A stretch of 64,000 bases of DNA from Paenibacillus sp. PvR098. Its GTDB lineage: Bacteria > Bacillota > Bacilli > Paenibacillales > NBRC-103111. Under the pieces are notes generated by a model, which did no database searches, had not been told where the DNA came from, and saw only the letters and a program-made list of their open reading frames with translations. The DNA lies in NCBI RefSeq assembly GCF_017833255.1, contig NZ_JAFIBU010000001.1, positions 2,910,001-2,974,000 on the forward strand, given 5' to 3'. The position numbers were made by a program, and so were the translations under genes. Shown piece by piece: positions 51,303 through 61,324 of the stretch (positions are counted from its first letter, which is position 1; every line of letters begins with the position of its first letter).

Positions 51303-52046
51303 TTAAATTGTGGTTGTTTTGGATTCCGGTTCATCCATCGTTTTCGTCTTCTTTTTCTTCAAGCGGAGGAAAACAAAAAGGCGATCAACGTTTTTTTTTA
51401 GCCCATACAGCGCGTAAAGAAGCAAAGGTACAAAAATCATCTTGGACAGCGTCCCTGGGAACTGGATCGCAATGACAACAGCGACGATAACCACAATCGG
51501 AGTAACCCAGATCGCCGCTTTCGGAATGCCCACTTTCTTGAAATTCGGGTACTTCACCGTACTGACCATCAAATAGGACAGAAGCAGCGTAGACAGAACA
51601 AGCACAACCGTGCTCAATTCATTATGAAACAGAGCTAGAGTACAAAGGACACCGCCGGCCGCCGGAATCGGCAGACCGATAAAGTAGCCTGGCGTACCGG
51701 CAACTACATTAAAGCGAGCCAAGCGGAGCGCTCCGCAAATAGGAAAAATAGCGGTAATAATCCACGCGCTAGGCGCATTCATCTCCGTAAATGCCATGAC
51801 ATACATAATGAACGCCGGTGCCACCCCAAACGAAATGACATCAGAAAGCGAATCGAGTTCTTTGCCGAATTCGCTTTGAACATTGAGCGCACGGGCCACC
51901 CGTCCGTCCAGACCGTCGAGCAGCATGGCTACAAGCACCATAATAGCAGCCAGCTCCGGTTTATTGTTAAATACCATTATGATCGAAATGATACCTAGAA
52001 ATAAGTTCCCTACAGTAAACAAATTCGGGAGGGATTTCGTTATCAT
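51303..52046 (-). CDS. pssA: CDP-diacylglycerol-serine O-phosphatidyltransferase
   Basis: PssA makes phosphatidylserine from CDP-diacylglycerol and serine, en route to phosphatidylethanolamine. The 247-residue membrane protein has several helices and the CDP-alcohol phosphotransferase motif DGLDGRVAR, then G-x3-D-x3-D (GKELDSLSD). The C-terminus is lysine-rich. Its presence between disA and yacL is not found in B. subtilis; I believe it occurs in Paenibacillus-type genomes, but this is from memory. Confidence 0.92.
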   Translation of the reverse strand: MITKSLPNLFTVGNLFLGIISIIMVFNNKPELAAIMVLVAMLLDGLDGRVARALNVQSEFGKELDSLSDVISFGVAPAFIMYVMAFTEMNAPSAWIITAIFPICGALRLARFNVVAGTPGYFIGLPIPAAGGVLCTLALFHNELSTVVLVLSTLLLSYLMVSTVKYPNFKKVGIPKAAIWVTPIVVIVAVVIAIQFPGTLSKMIFVPLLLYALYGLKKNVDRLFVFLRLKKKKTKTMDEPESKTTTI

Positions 52047-52135
52047 GATTAGTCCACCTCTGGTTATACTGTACCCTAATCTTGCCCATCTTAAACTAAT
52101 TCATTATATTAAGGTACCCTATGATTGTATGCAAG

Positions 52136-53215
52136 TTAGATATGTCTGTCAATGAGGACTTGATCCTGAATTCGTTTCAGCCCTTCTTTTATTGTTCGGG
52201 CTCTCACTTCTCCAATGCCGTCTACTTCATCCAATTCTTCGATGGTAGCCATCATCAGATGAGGGAGCTGCTCGAAACGCTCGATGAGATTATGAATAAT
52301 GACCGACGGCAGTCTTGGGATTTTGTTCAACACCCGATAGCCCCGGGGCGATACGTTTTCCTCCGCACTGTTCGTTGCATGCGGGAAGCCAAGCACTCGG
52401 GCGATATGAGAATGGTCAAGCATCTCATCTGTTGCCAGCCGTTTGAGCGAGCTCATGACTTCTTTGGCCTTCTCATCACTAGGATCCCTGACGTAATCTT
52501 TTACCAACAAGAAGGATTCGTATTCCGTATTTCCGACCAATTCATGCAACTGCATGCTAATCAGACGGCCTTCATTCCCCAGTTCGTTAATGTATCGATT
52601 AATTTCCGTTTTAATGCGCAGCACCATCTCGACACGTTGAATGACTCCAGTTACATCGTGAAGCGTAACGAGCTCTTCAAATTCGGAAGCACCAAGATTC
52701 GTCAAGTCTTGGTCAAGAACAGACTTATATTTTTCTAATGTTTGAATCGCCTGGTTCGCCTTCGTCAAAATAACTCCAATATCCTTCAAGGCATAGCGCA
52801 AATTTCCTTGATACAGCGTAATCACGTTTCGCCGCTGCGAGATCGACACCACAAGCTTGGAAGTCTGCTTCGCGACGCGCTCCGCCGTACGGTGACGGAT
52901 ACCCGTCTCGATGGATGGTATGGACGAGTCCGGGATCAATTGAGTATTGGCATATAGAATGCGCTTCACATCCTCACTGAGGATAATGGCGCCGTCCATT
53001 TTGGCTAGCTCATACAAATAGTTTGGTGAAAAGTCGCAGTTGATGGAAAATCCTCCGTCCACAATCTCCATCACTTCCGGACTGTATCCTACGACGATCA
53101 GACCTCCTGTTTTGGCGCGCAGCACATTCTCGAGCCCCTCTCGAAATGGGGTTCCTGGCGCGACCAACTGCAGCAGCTGGCTCATCACGTCGCGTTTCGC
53201 TTCTTCCTTGCTCAA
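52136..53215 (-). CDS. disA: DNA integrity scanning diadenylate cyclase DisA
   Basis: DisA makes cyclic di-AMP from ATP and pauses when it meets branched DNA, delaying sporulation until damage is repaired. The 359-residue protein has the DAC domain with DGA (residues 74-76) and RHR (107-109), a helical linker, and a C-terminal helix-hairpin-helix DNA-binding domain ([16 protein letters not shown]). It starts at TTG 53215 with AGGAGGG upstream. Its normal partner radA, 18 bases upstream, is broken. Confidence 0.95.
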   Translation of the reverse strand: MSKEEAKRDVMSQLLQLVAPGTPFREGLENVLRAKTGGLIVVGYSPEVMEIVDGGFSINCDFSPNYLYELAKMDGAIILSEDVKRILYANTQLIPDSSIPSIETGIRHRTAERVAKQTSKLVVSISQRRNVITLYQGNLRYALKDIGVILTKANQAIQTLEKYKSVLDQDLTNLGASEFEELVTLHDVTGVIQRVEMVLRIKTEINRYINELGNEGRLISMQLHELVGNTEYESFLLVKDYVRDPSDEKAKEVMSSLKRLATDEMLDHSHIARVLGFPHATNSAEENVSPRGYRVLNKIPRLPSVIIHNLIERFEQLPHLMMATIEELDEVDGIGEVRARTIKEGLKRIQDQVLIDRHI

Positions 53216-53233
53216 AGGTGTCCCTCCTGACGG

Positions 53234-54597
53234 TTAAACTAAAGCTGCTGAAAGCGCTTCGGCTACAGTATTCACGCCGATGATTTCAATCCCTGCGGGC
53301 GGCGTCCAACCCTTCAGGCTCTTGTGCGGGAGGATGATCCGCTTGAAGCCGAGCTTCTGCGCTTCACGCACCCGCTGATCTACACGGGCAACGCCGCGCA
53401 CCTCACCGGTTAGGCCTACCTCTCCGAAGACAACGTCGAACGGCTGTGTAGGCTGATCGCGGAAGCTTGAGGCGATGCTGACCGCAACAGCCAGATCTAC
53501 CGCAGGTTCATCCAGCTTTACTCCGCCTGCGATGTTGAGGTAAGCGTCCTGGTTTAGCAGGAACATCCCCATCCGTTTCTCCAGCACGGCAATGATCAGT
53601 GAAAGCCTGTTATGATCAAATCCGGTTGCCATCCTCCGCGGAGAAGGGAAATTCGTAGCCGATACGAGCGCCTAAAGCTCCACCAGGACCGGCCTAGTTC
53701 CCTCCATGCTTGCAACCACCGTTGAACCGGATACCCCCATCGAACGCTCCGACAAGAACAGCTCCGACGGATTGCTTACTTCGACTAATCCGCTTTCCCG
53801 CATTTCAAAAATACCAGTCTCTTCGTCGAACCGAATCGATTCTTTACGGCACGCAGCAGTGGGTACGAATGATGGCGCTCCCCATCGAAATAGAGCACAC
53901 AATCCACCATATGCTCAAGAAGGCGCGGCCCTGCAATCGCTCCCTCTTTAGTAACATGGCCAACAAGGACGGTTGCAATACCTCTCCTTTGGCGATGCAC
54001 ATGAAATGCCCTGTGCACTCCCTTACTTGCGGTACGCTGCCGGGTGCCGATGCTACCGCGGGATGATACACCGTCTGAATCGAATCAATGACGACAAAAT
54101 CCGGCTCCATCTCATCGATGGCTGCTTCGATACGCTCTGCGTTCCCTCACTCAGCACAAACAGCAGGGGGGAAACGGCCTTCAGCCGGTCAGCCCTAAGC
54201 TTTGTCTGCCTGACCGATTCCTCTCCGGAAATATATAATACTTTGAGCTGCTGCTCCGTCAACGCATGAGAGGCTTGAAGCAGAAGCGTTGACTTACCGA
54301 TGCCAGGATCACCGCCAACCAAGATAAGGGAGCCCGGTACTACGCCCCCCCAACACACGGTTCAGCTCCCGGTTATCTGTGACAATGCGTTCTTCCTGAC
54401 TGCTTTCTATGTTTATGATAGAAACTGCTTTTTCTTTCTTATTGGAAAAAGATGTGTGAAGTACCCGGATTTTTCCGGAAGTCTCCACTTCTTCTACAAA
54501 TGTATTCCAAGCCCCGCAGCCAGGACACTTACCGAATTCATTTCGGCGTTTCGTAGCCGCACTGCTGACAAAAAAACTTTGTTTTCGTTTTGGCCAT
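53234..54597 (-). pseudogene. radA: DNA repair protein RadA/Sms, multiply broken
   Basis: The reading frame from ATG 54597 starts like RadA, with a CxxC pair and then CPGCG of the zinc finger. The Walker [12 protein letters not shown] and [12 protein letters not shown], the KNRFGST signature and the C-terminal Lon-like domain ([14 protein letters not shown]) all survive. They lie in different frames. I place frameshifts near 54535 (zinc finger), 54352 (a run of 7 G), 54145, 53985 and 53833. In addition a TAG stands for an expected glutamine at 53672-53674, with the same frame resuming after it. RadA helps branch migration in recombination and in B. subtilis interacts with DisA. Five frameshifts plus a nonsense codon make a functional protein very unlikely. 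Confidence 0.9.
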
Positions 54598-54684
54598 TGT
54601 TTCTCCCTATTCTGCTTCAAGTACTTCATATCAAAGTTTACCATGATGCATCATCATTGAAAACCCTCCCACCCGATTCCGTAC

Positions 54685-54700
54685 AAATAAAAAATCCGGC
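54685..54700 (-). terminator. Distal arm of the clpC terminator, separated by an IS
   Basis: AAATAAAAAATCCGGC here is the perfect 16-bp complement of GCCGGATTTTTTATTT at 55986-56001, immediately beyond the clpC stop. The IS element lies between the arms, in what would be the loop. Confidence 0.82.
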
Positions 54701-54712
54701 CAGTGGTATTAT

Positions 54713-55973
54713 CCCCTTTAAGTAGACACTCAATAAAAACCGTCATGTTATCATGAGGAACGATTGAAATACTTGGAGGGGATTTCTTTATGGCTAAAAA
54801 AGGGCAGATCTTTCAGACGTATACAGAAGAATTTAAGTTAGCTGCGGTTACATATATGGAAGGATCTTCGAGCTACAAGGCGGTAGCAGACCTAATGAAA
54901 ATACGTAAATTGTTCACAGTTAAAGGTGTGGGTAAAGAAGTGGAGAAACGGAGACAGCTTTGATGAGTGTAAAGGCGTCAGTAATCCGTTAAAGGGCGTC
55001 TTCGTACATCCTTCGCTAGCATAGAGGAAGAGCGGGACGATCTGAGAGCGCAGGTAGACTACCTAAAAAAGCGGTATCCAAATCTGGTAAAGGAGGCCAT
55101 GTCGAGCAGCAAGATCACTACCAACTAATCGAAGATTTACGTAGCATACACGGTGTTACCCTCCTCATACATATCGCGGGTATACCTCGAGCCATCTATT
55201 ACAAATGGCGAAAAACACGCTCGTTGCGCGTAGAAAAACGAGCACGAGACCACGAGTTTCATGCTACGCATCCATATTTCGGATACCCTCGCATGATGAA
55301 CGCCTTGTGGGGAGCAGGATACCGTGTGATAACCACAAGAAAATATGGCGATTGATGAGGGAACTATCCATACAATCCAACATTCGGAAGAAACGACAAC
55401 GTTTCAGTTACAAGCCTTCCGTCATTTATCCGAACCGATTACAGCGTCAGTTCCATGCCATAGGTCCTCAGCAGAAGTTGGCCACCGACATCACGTATAT
55501 CTCAGATGGCACACGTTTCTATTACCTGTCCGCCATTCAGGACTTGTTTAACAATGAGATTGTAGCTTGGCAATTATCCGAACGAAACGATGTGCAGCTC
55601 GTGCTGGATACGTTGGAGAAGTAGACAAGAAAAAGAGACGTTTATGGGGCCGTGCTCCATTCGGATCAGGGCTTCCAGTACACGTCTCAGGCGTACAACA
55701 AATGATTAGAAGCATTCAGCGTTAAAGGCAGCCACTCTCGCAAAGCAACCCGCCTGGATAACGCATGCATCGAATCCTTCTTCTCGCATCTCAAAACAGA
55801 GAAGTTGTATCTCCAACAGTTTAAGTCAGAATCCGAAATACATCAAGCCATTGAAGATTATATTTACTTTTATAACTATCAGCGATTTCAAGCTAAACTC
55901 AAACAGCGCGCACCGATTGAGTATCGGCACGCGCTGGCAGCATAGCTTTTTTCGAATGTCTACTTGACAGGGG
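54713..55973 (+). mobile_element. Decayed IS3-family insertion sequence
   Basis: The element is about 1.26 kb long. Imperfect terminal inverted repeats are present: left CCCCTTTAAGTAGACACTC and right (complement) CCCCTGTCAAGTAGACATTC. Flanking TAT triplets (54710-54712 and 55974-55976) look like a 3-bp target duplication, common in the IS3 family. Exact ends could be a few bases shorter (at the AAGTAGACA core). It lies in the loop of the clpC terminator. It carries one inactivated transposase region. Confidence 0.82.
54790..55945 (+). pseudogene. IS3-family transposase (OrfA/OrfB), inactivated
   Basis: OrfA begins at ATG 54790 after GGAGGGG, with TEEFKLAAVTYMEG and a helix-turn-helix region. 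It is frameshifted near 54910 and again near 55000, and continues out of frame as GRLRTSFASIEEERD and QVDYLKKRYPNLV. OrfB carries HPYFGYPRMMNALWG, a frameshift near 55330, then TDITYISDG (first catalytic Asp). A TAG at 55622-55624 precedes HSDQGFQYTS (second Asp), a TGA near 55702 follows it, and then comes IESFF (Glu). All three DDE residues are present but no full protein can be made. Confidence 0.85.
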
Positions 55974-55985
55974 TATGATCAAGCA

Positions 55986-56001
55986 GCCGGATTTTTTATT
56001 T
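55986..56001 (-). terminator. Proximal arm of the clpC terminator
   Basis: This is the partner of 54685-54700 and abuts the clpC stop. Without the IS it would form a 16-bp hairpin with an approximately 18-base loop; the arms are now about 1.29 kb apart. Confidence 0.82.
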
Positions 56002-58445
56002 TATGCTTGAGAAGCAACGCCTTGATTGCGCTCTACAATCAGCTCGCCGTCCTTTTCATCGATGGTAAGCATATCGCCTTTGGTAATGTTCCCGCGAAGC
56101 AATTCTTCGGATAAACGGTCTTCAATATGTTTTTGAATTGCCCTGCGAAGAGGTCTTGCTCCGAACGCCGGATCATAGCCCTCTTTGGCCAGAAACGCTT
56201 TGGCCGAATCGGTCAATATGAAATCCACTTCCTGCTCTTTCAGACGTTTACGCAATTCTTCGGCCATCAACGATACGATTTCGCCGATATGCTTTTCGTC
56301 CAGCGAGTGGAATACGATGATTTCGTCGATCCGGTTCAAGAACTCCGGACGGAAGCTCTTCTTCAGCTCACCCATCACTTTGTCCTTCATGTTACTGTAA
56401 TCTCTACCCGCATCTTGTGTCGCGGTAAAGCCCAGCGTCGAGTTCTTCTTAATCAAATCGGCCCCGACGTTAGAGGTCATGATAATCAGCGTGTTGCGGA
56501 AGTCGACGGTACGTCCTTTGGAATCCGTTAAACGGCCGTCCTCCAGCACCTGAAGCAAAATATTGAATACTTCCGGATGCGCCTTCTCAATTTCATCTAA
56601 GAGGACGACAGAGTATGGCTTACGGCGTACTTTCTCTGTAAGCTGTCCGCCTTCTTCGTATCCGACATATCCTGGAGGCGCTCCGACCAACCGGGAAGTC
56701 GAGTGTTTTTCCATGTACTCGGACATATCAATCCGAATAACTGAGTTTTCGTCGCCGAACAGCGATCCAGCCAACGCGCGGGCCAATTCGGTTTTACCGA
56801 CCCCTGTAGGTCCGAGAAAAATAAAGGAGCCCATTGGACGCTTTGGATCCTTTAGCCCTGCCCGTGCACGACGGATCGCCCGGCTTACGGCTTTCACCGC
56901 TTCATCTTGTCCGATCACCCGATCGTGCAAAATGGATTCCATTTTGAGCAGCCGCTCGGTTTCTTCCTCTGCCAGCTTCACAACCGGAATGCCGGTCCAG
57001 CTCGCCACCACCTGAGCAATATCTTCAGGCGTCACCTCGGAGTCAGTGCGACCTTGCTTTTCTTTCCACTCGTTCTTCGTTAAATCGAGCTCTTCTCTCA
57101 TTTTCTGTTCTGTATCCCGAAGCGCGGCAGCTTTCTCGAACTCCTGGCTCTGTACAGCTGCATCCTTCTCCTTACGGATGTCATCCAAACGGCTTTCCAG
57201 CTTCTTCAAATCCGGCGGTACCGTATATGAGCGAAGCCTTACTTTGGAGCTTGCTTCATCAATTAGGTCGATTGCCTTATCCGGTAGGAAGCGATCTGTG
57301 ATGTAACGATCGGATAGCTTCACGGCTTGCTCAATCGCTTCGTCTGTAATTTTCACGCGATGGTGCGCTTCATAGCGGTCACGCAGCCCGTGAAGGATTT
57401 GAATAGCCTCTTCCGGAGAAGGCTGGTCTACCGTAATCGGCTGGAAGCGTCGTTCCAATGCCGCATCCTTCTCGATATATTTACGATATTCGTCCAGCGT
57501 CGTCGCTCCGATACACTGCAGCTCGCCGCGAGCCAGCGCTGGCTTCAGGATATTGGAGGCATCGATCGCGCCTTCCGCTCCACCTGCGCCAATGAGCGTG
57601 TGCAGTTCGTCAATGAACAGAATGATATTTCCTGCTTGACGAATTTCGTCCATAATCTTCTTCAAACGGTCTTCAAATTCACCGCGGTATTTCGTGCCAG
57701 CTACCACTGATCCCATATCCAGGGTCATTACGCGTTTGTCGCGTAGTGTTTCCGGAATTTCATTCGCCACGATTTTTTGAGCCAGGCCTTCCGCAATCGC
57801 AGTTTTACCAACACCCGGTTCACCAATGAGCACCGGATTGTTCTTCGTTCTTCGGCTGAGCACCTGAATCACGCGCTCGATTTCTTTGCTGCGGCCAATG
57901 ACCGGATCGAGGTTTCCTTCTTTCGCATAGGCGGTCAAATCACGCGCCAGACCGTCCAGGGTCGGTGTATTTACATTAGCGGGGCTACCATGGTTCGGCG
58001 AGACCACCTCGCTGCTGCCAAGCAATTGAAGCACTTGTTGACGGGCTTTGTTCAAGCTTACGCCCAAATTGCCCAGCACACGTGCCGCAACACCTTCGCC
58101 TTCACGTATCAATCCGAGCAGGATATGCTCCGTTCCGACGTACGTATGCCCGAGCTTCCGCGCTTCATCCATGGACAGCTCAATGACCTTTTTAGCTCGA
58201 GGAGTATAAGCGATATTGGTAGGCTGCTCTTGTCCTCTACCGATCAGTGATTCGACTTCGTCTTGAATTTTCTCCAAACCGAGCCCCAAAGCGATCAGGG
58301 CTTTGGCGGCAATGCCTTCGCCTTCACGAATCAATCCGAGCAAAATATGCTCTGTACCAATATTATTATGACCCAAACGAACGGCTTCTTCTTGGGCCAA
58401 AGACAGCACTTTCTGCGCACGTTCCGTAAATCTGCCAAACATCAT
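56001..58445 (-). CDS. clpC: ATP-dependent Clp protease ATP-binding subunit ClpC
   Basis: This is an 814-residue Hsp100 unfoldase that feeds ClpP. The Clp N-domain covers about residues 1-145 with two repeats. The first AAA+ domain has [13 protein letters not shown] near residue 207. A middle domain with UVR-like helices follows (about 410-460). The second AAA+ domain has [13 protein letters not shown] near residue 545. It works with adaptors such as McsB and MecA. ATG 58445 follows GGAGG by 8 bases. It is the last intact gene of the ctsR operon. Confidence 0.97.
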   Translation of the reverse strand: MMFGRFTERAQKVLSLAQEEAVRLGHNNIGTEHILLGLIREGEGIAAKALIALGLGLEKIQDEVESLIGRGQEQPTNIAYTPRAKKVIELSMDEARKLGHTYVGTEHILLGLIREGEGVAARVLGNLGVSLNKARQQVLQLLGSSEVVSPNHGSPANVNTPTLDGLARDLTAYAKEGNLDPVIGRSKEIERVIQVLSRRTKNNPVLIGEPGVGKTAIAEGLAQKIVANEIPETLRDKRVMTLDMGSVVAGTKYRGEFEDRLKKIMDEIRQAGNIILFIDELHTLIGAGGAEGAIDASNILKPALARGELQCIGATTLDEYRKYIEKDAALERRFQPITVDQPSPEEAIQILHGLRDRYEAHHRVKITDEAIEQAVKLSDRYITDRFLPDKAIDLIDEASSKVRLRSYTVPPDLKKLESRLDDIRKEKDAAVQSQEFEKAAALRDTEQKMREELDLTKNEWKEKQGRTDSEVTPEDIAQVVASWTGIPVVKLAEEETERLLKMESILHDRVIGQDEAVKAVSRAIRRARAGLKDPKRPMGSFIFLGPTGVGKTELARALAGSLFGDENSVIRIDMSEYMEKHSTSRLVGAPPGYVGYEEGGQLTEKVRRKPYSVVLLDEIEKAHPEVFNILLQVLEDGRLTDSKGRTVDFRNTLIIMTSNVGADLIKKNSTLGFTATQDAGRDYSNMKDKVMGELKKSFRPEFLNRIDEIIVFHSLDEKHIGEIVSLMAEELRKRLKEQEVDFILTDSAKAFLAKEGYDPAFGARPLRRAIQKHIEDRLSEELLRGNITKGDMLTIDEKDGELIVERNQGVASQA

Positions 58446-58489
58446 GTATAACACCTCCAAAAATTAGTAAGAATAGGATACTTTCTAGG

Positions 58490-59572
58490 TTAGCCGACTC
58501 CAGACTCATCCGATTGAGATATTTTGTCTCTCATCAGTTGAGCCCTTCTTATGTCTCTTTCTTCAGGCGTTAGCTTTTCTCCTGCTGACTGCTGTAAAAA
58601 ACCCGGTTGGGTCATCACCAAAAGCTCATTGAGCACATGAGGTGACACATTCTTGATAAACTCCAAATCAATTCCGAGCCTCACATCCGACAGACGCTGT
58701 GCCGCTTCTTTGGAATCCATAATAGCTGCGTATGATAGTATACCGTAAGAACGGCTGACACGGTCCAAAATTTTAGCCTTCGTTTCATACACTAGCTTCT
58801 GTCTGGCCGCCCGCTCGTGCTCGATAATCTGCCTTACTACGCTGTAAAGATTATCAATGATTTCATCCTCCGACTGTCCAAGCGTAATCTGGTTGGATAT
58901 TTGGAACAGGTTACCGAGCGCCTCGCTGCCTTCACCATACAGACCCCGAACCGCCAATCCTACCTGTGTGATAGCCGACAAAATTCGATTGATCTGCTGT
59001 GTAAGCACCAGCGCCGGAAGGTGGATCATCACCGATGCGCGAATACCCGTTCCGACATTCGTCGGGCAGCTCGTCATGTATCCTCTTTTCTCATCAAAAG
59101 CGTAGTTCAGCTGGACTTCGAACGCATCGTCGATTTCGCTGGCCAATTCCCACGCTTCTTTAATTTGAAAACCGGGGCACAAGCATTGTATTCGCAGATG
59201 ATCTTCTTCATTCACCATGATGCTGATTGCTTCATTATCACTTAAAATGACTGCACCGTTCCGAGACTCGTTGGCCAAGGCCGGACTGATCAAATGTTTC
59301 TCGACCAGCACCCGTTTCTCCAACTCATTCAGTTCCGAAAGCGGCAACAGCGTAAACTTGCTGATCGTATCCAGTTCATCTTTATCAAGTACCTGCGATA
59401 CTTGATCCAATACCTCTTTGGACTGTTGGTTCGTCGCCAACATAGGAAAAGGGTAGGCCCGTAAATTTCGGGCAATGCGAATTCTACTGCTAATCACGAT
59501 ATCGGAATCAGGTCCTTCCCCCCTCATCCACTCGCTTAGCGCATGCTGTGTAAATCGGCTAGCTTCTGTCAT
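58490..59572 (-). CDS. mcsB: Protein-arginine kinase McsB
   Basis: This 360-residue guanidino-kinase-fold protein phosphorylates arginines and marks proteins for ClpCP. ATP-site arginines lie in SSRIRIARNLRAYPF; CPTNVGTGIRASVMIHLP matches the active-site region. In B. subtilis it also inactivates CtsR. I chose ATG 59572 (MTEASRFTQHAL), 7 bases after AAGGGGG; an ATG at 59578 is too close. Confidence 0.95.
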   Translation of the reverse strand: MTEASRFTQHALSEWMRGEGPDSDIVISSRIRIARNLRAYPFPMLATNQQSKEVLDQVSQVLDKDELDTISKFTLLPLSELNELEKRVLVEKHLISPALANESRNGAVILSDNEAISIMVNEEDHLRIQCLCPGFQIKEAWELASEIDDAFEVQLNYAFDEKRGYMTSCPTNVGTGIRASVMIHLPALVLTQQINRILSAITQVGLAVRGLYGEGSEALGNLFQISNQITLGQSEDEIIDNLYSVVRQIIEHERAARQKLVYETKAKILDRVSRSYGILSYAAIMDSKEAAQRLSDVRLGIDLEFIKNVSPHVLNELLVMTQPGFLQQSAGEKLTPEERDIRRAQLMRDKISQSDESGVG

Positions 59573-59602
59573 AAGCATTCCCCCTTACAGCCCATATTGA
59601 AC

Positions 59603-60121
59603 TCAGCCTTCGGCTACTTTTTTCTCTAGCTCGCGAATCTGGTCCCGAAGCTTGGCCGCTTGTTCGAATTCTTCATTTTCAATGGACACCAGCAGTTCTT
59701 TCTTTAATTGATCTATTTCACGTTTATCTTTAATTAACCCACCAGAACGTTTAGGAACCTTACCGGTGTGCATTATGTTTCCATGAACTCTTTTGAAAAG
59801 GGGGTCCAATTTCTCGCCAAAATGTTTATAACATTCGCTGCAGCCGAATCGTCCCACTTTACTGAATTGAGTGTAGGTAAGCCCGCAATGCTCGCAGCGG
59901 CTAGGTTGAACTTTGTTCGCCAGCGTACTGTGCGCTGATGGTTCGAAATCGAGTAATCCGCTTAGCAGGTTGTGAATAGAGAAGCCGTTCGGTGTTCCCG
60001 GTATCAGCTCTCCCTTTTCTCTGGCGCATGACTCACAAATATGAAATTCTGTCTTCTCACCATTTAATATTTTAGTAAAATGGAGAGTTGCCTGCTTCTT
60101 ACCACATTCTTGACATATCAT
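59603..60121 (-). CDS. mcsA: McsA, activator of arginine kinase McsB
   Basis: This 172-residue protein has four CxxC pairs in two zinc-binding modules (CQEC with CESC, and CEHC with CSEC) and a C-terminal UVR domain (LLVSIENEEFEQAAKLRDQI). McsA activates McsB and takes part in heat and metal stress responses. GGAGGG lies before ATG 60121. It is cotranscribed between ctsR and mcsB. Confidence 0.95.
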   Translation of the reverse strand: MICQECGKKQATLHFTKILNGEKTEFHICESCAREKGELIPGTPNGFSIHNLLSGLLDFEPSAHSTLANKVQPSRCEHCGLTYTQFSKVGRFGCSECYKHFGEKLDPLFKRVHGNIMHTGKVPKRSGGLIKDKREIDQLKKELLVSIENEEFEQAAKLRDQIRELEKKVAEG

Positions 60122-60134
60122 CCGGTTCCCTCCT

Positions 60135-60596
60135 TCATTTGCTTAGCAAGGAGATCAGCATGGCTTTAAGAAGCTTCGCCCGAATTTCGTCGCGAAGCGG
60201 GAGTTTCAAAGTCAGAACCTCTCTAGCCATAGCTGCCTTCATTATGGCCGCTTCCCTTGCGGTGATGAAGCCGCCCTCCTCAAGCTGGTACAGCAGTCCT
60301 TCCGAAGCGGATTGATCCATATGCGAGCTAATCGTTCGAAATATATGGTCAAGCACTGGCCCATGAGAATGCAGTTCAATCTTCTGAATTCGAATGTAGC
60401 CGCCGCCACCTCGCTTACTTTCGACAATATACCCTTTTTCCAAGGTAAACCGAGTGCTGATGACATAGTTGATTTGTGATGGAACACAGTTAAATTGATC
60501 CGCAAGATCATTTCGCTGGATTTCAATCACACCGCCCGGGCTCTGCTGCAAAACCTGCTTCAGATACTGTTCGATAATTTCTGAAACATTGCGCAT
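60135..60596 (-). CDS. ctsR: Class III stress gene repressor CtsR
   Basis: This is a 153-residue winged-helix repressor. The helix-turn-helix region is RNDLADQFNCVPSQINYVIS, followed by the glycine-rich, heat-sensing wing RGGGGYIRI. It represses clp genes at low temperature. I chose ATG 60596 (MRNVSEIIEQYLK), 8 bases after GGAGG; the in-frame extension to 60722 would run through its own operator. Confidence 0.96.
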   Translation of the reverse strand: MRNVSEIIEQYLKQVLQQSPGGVIEIQRNDLADQFNCVPSQINYVISTRFTLEKGYIVESKRGGGGYIRIQKIELHSHGPVLDHIFRTISSHMDQSASEGLLYQLEEGGFITAREAAIMKAAMAREVLTLKLPLRDEIRAKLLKAMLISLLSK

Positions 60597-60677
60597 CGTT
60601 TTGTCCTCCAAAGGCAGAAGTAAAGCCATTTTTATGCCTGTTGTACCATTACATGAAGCCGAAAGCCGTAAGTTGAC

Positions 60678-60694
60678 TTTGACTTTCTTTGACT
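60678..60694 (-). promoter_or_regulatory. CtsR operator
   Basis: Minus strand AGTCAAAGAAAGTCAAA matches the direct-heptad CtsR consensus. A further GTCAA follows at once (about 60672-60677). It overlaps the start of transcription of the ctsR operon, as expected for autorepression. Confidence 0.9.
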
Positions 60695-60702
60695 TTAGAA
60701 AC

Positions 60703-60730
60703 ATTATATCAGATTTATACAATAATGCAA
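60703..60730 (-). promoter_or_regulatory. ctsR operon promoter
   Basis: Minus strand TTGCAT (60725-60730), 16-base spacer, perfect TATAAT (60703-60708). The CtsR operator lies directly downstream. Confidence 0.75.
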
Positions 60731-61024
60731 CACCCGCACAGCCTTCAGAGCCTGTCGATTTCTAAGGTGCATCTTGATTACATATTAACGGCAGAACAAG
60801 TTGGATCTTATGTTTATTATGTATTCTTTCCCGTGGATTATGTCTTTTTACAAAAAGAGCATCCTCTTTTGATCCGAATATAAAATGGTTCAGAGCATCC
60901 TTTAACATGTACATATTTTTTTGAATTTTCTAAAAAATATACTGTGCAATCGCAATTTTTTATCATATAATGAATAATACCGAAAGCGTTTTCAAATACT
61001 AGGAAAATGACGGAGGTGCTTGTT

Positions 61025-61207
61025 ATGATGAATGAAACGAAATACAGAAAACAAGCTATGCAAATTTGGGAAGCCACTCGCGAAGAGACCAAACAAAACC
61101 TTCATGCTGATTTAAAAGAACCATTAGCCCGGTTATATCGTTTAAAAAAGAATATGATACAGACCATCTCATTGCTGCTGACCAACAAACGCCATCAATC
61201 AAAATAA
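61025..61207 (+). CDS. Small basic protein of unknown function
   Basis: This is a 60-residue open frame from ATG 61025, 8 bases after GGAGG, and it ends at a clear terminator. The protein is helical and charged, beginning MMNETKYRKQAMQIWEATR, with a mildly hydrophobic stretch MIQTISLLLTNK near the end; there is no signal peptide or known motif. Ribosome-binding site plus terminator support a real gene. It lies between the ctsR operon promoter and the rRNA genes, transcribed opposite to both. I do not recognise it. Confidence 0.6.
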   Translation: MMNETKYRKQAMQIWEATREETKQNLHADLKEPLARLYRLKKNMIQTISLLLTNKRHQSK

Positions 61208-61230
61208 GCCCTTCGCGGCTTATTTTTTAT
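61203..61230 (+). terminator. Terminator after the small ORF
   Basis: AATAAGCC (61203-61210) pairs with GGCTTATT (61217-61224) around CTTCGC, followed by TTTTA. Confidence 0.88.
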
Positions 61231-61282
61231 AATAAAAAGTGTACGCTTATCTACATCATTTTCAATTCCATGTATGCAATGC

Positions 61283-61320
61283 AAAAGAGCCTCCCGGATA
61301 CTAATCCGAAGAAGCTCTTG
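61283..61320 (-). terminator. rRNA operon terminator
   Basis: Minus strand AAGAGC (61314-61319) pairs with GCTCTT (61285-61290), with the inner stem CGGAT/ATCCG, followed by TTTTGC. It lies immediately beyond 5S rRNA. Confidence 0.8.
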
Positions 61321-61324
61321 GTTT

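Noticed and set aside
53234-54597. Separate small genes inside the radA region
   Set aside because: Each fragment matches consecutive parts of RadA in order, so they are pieces of one broken gene.
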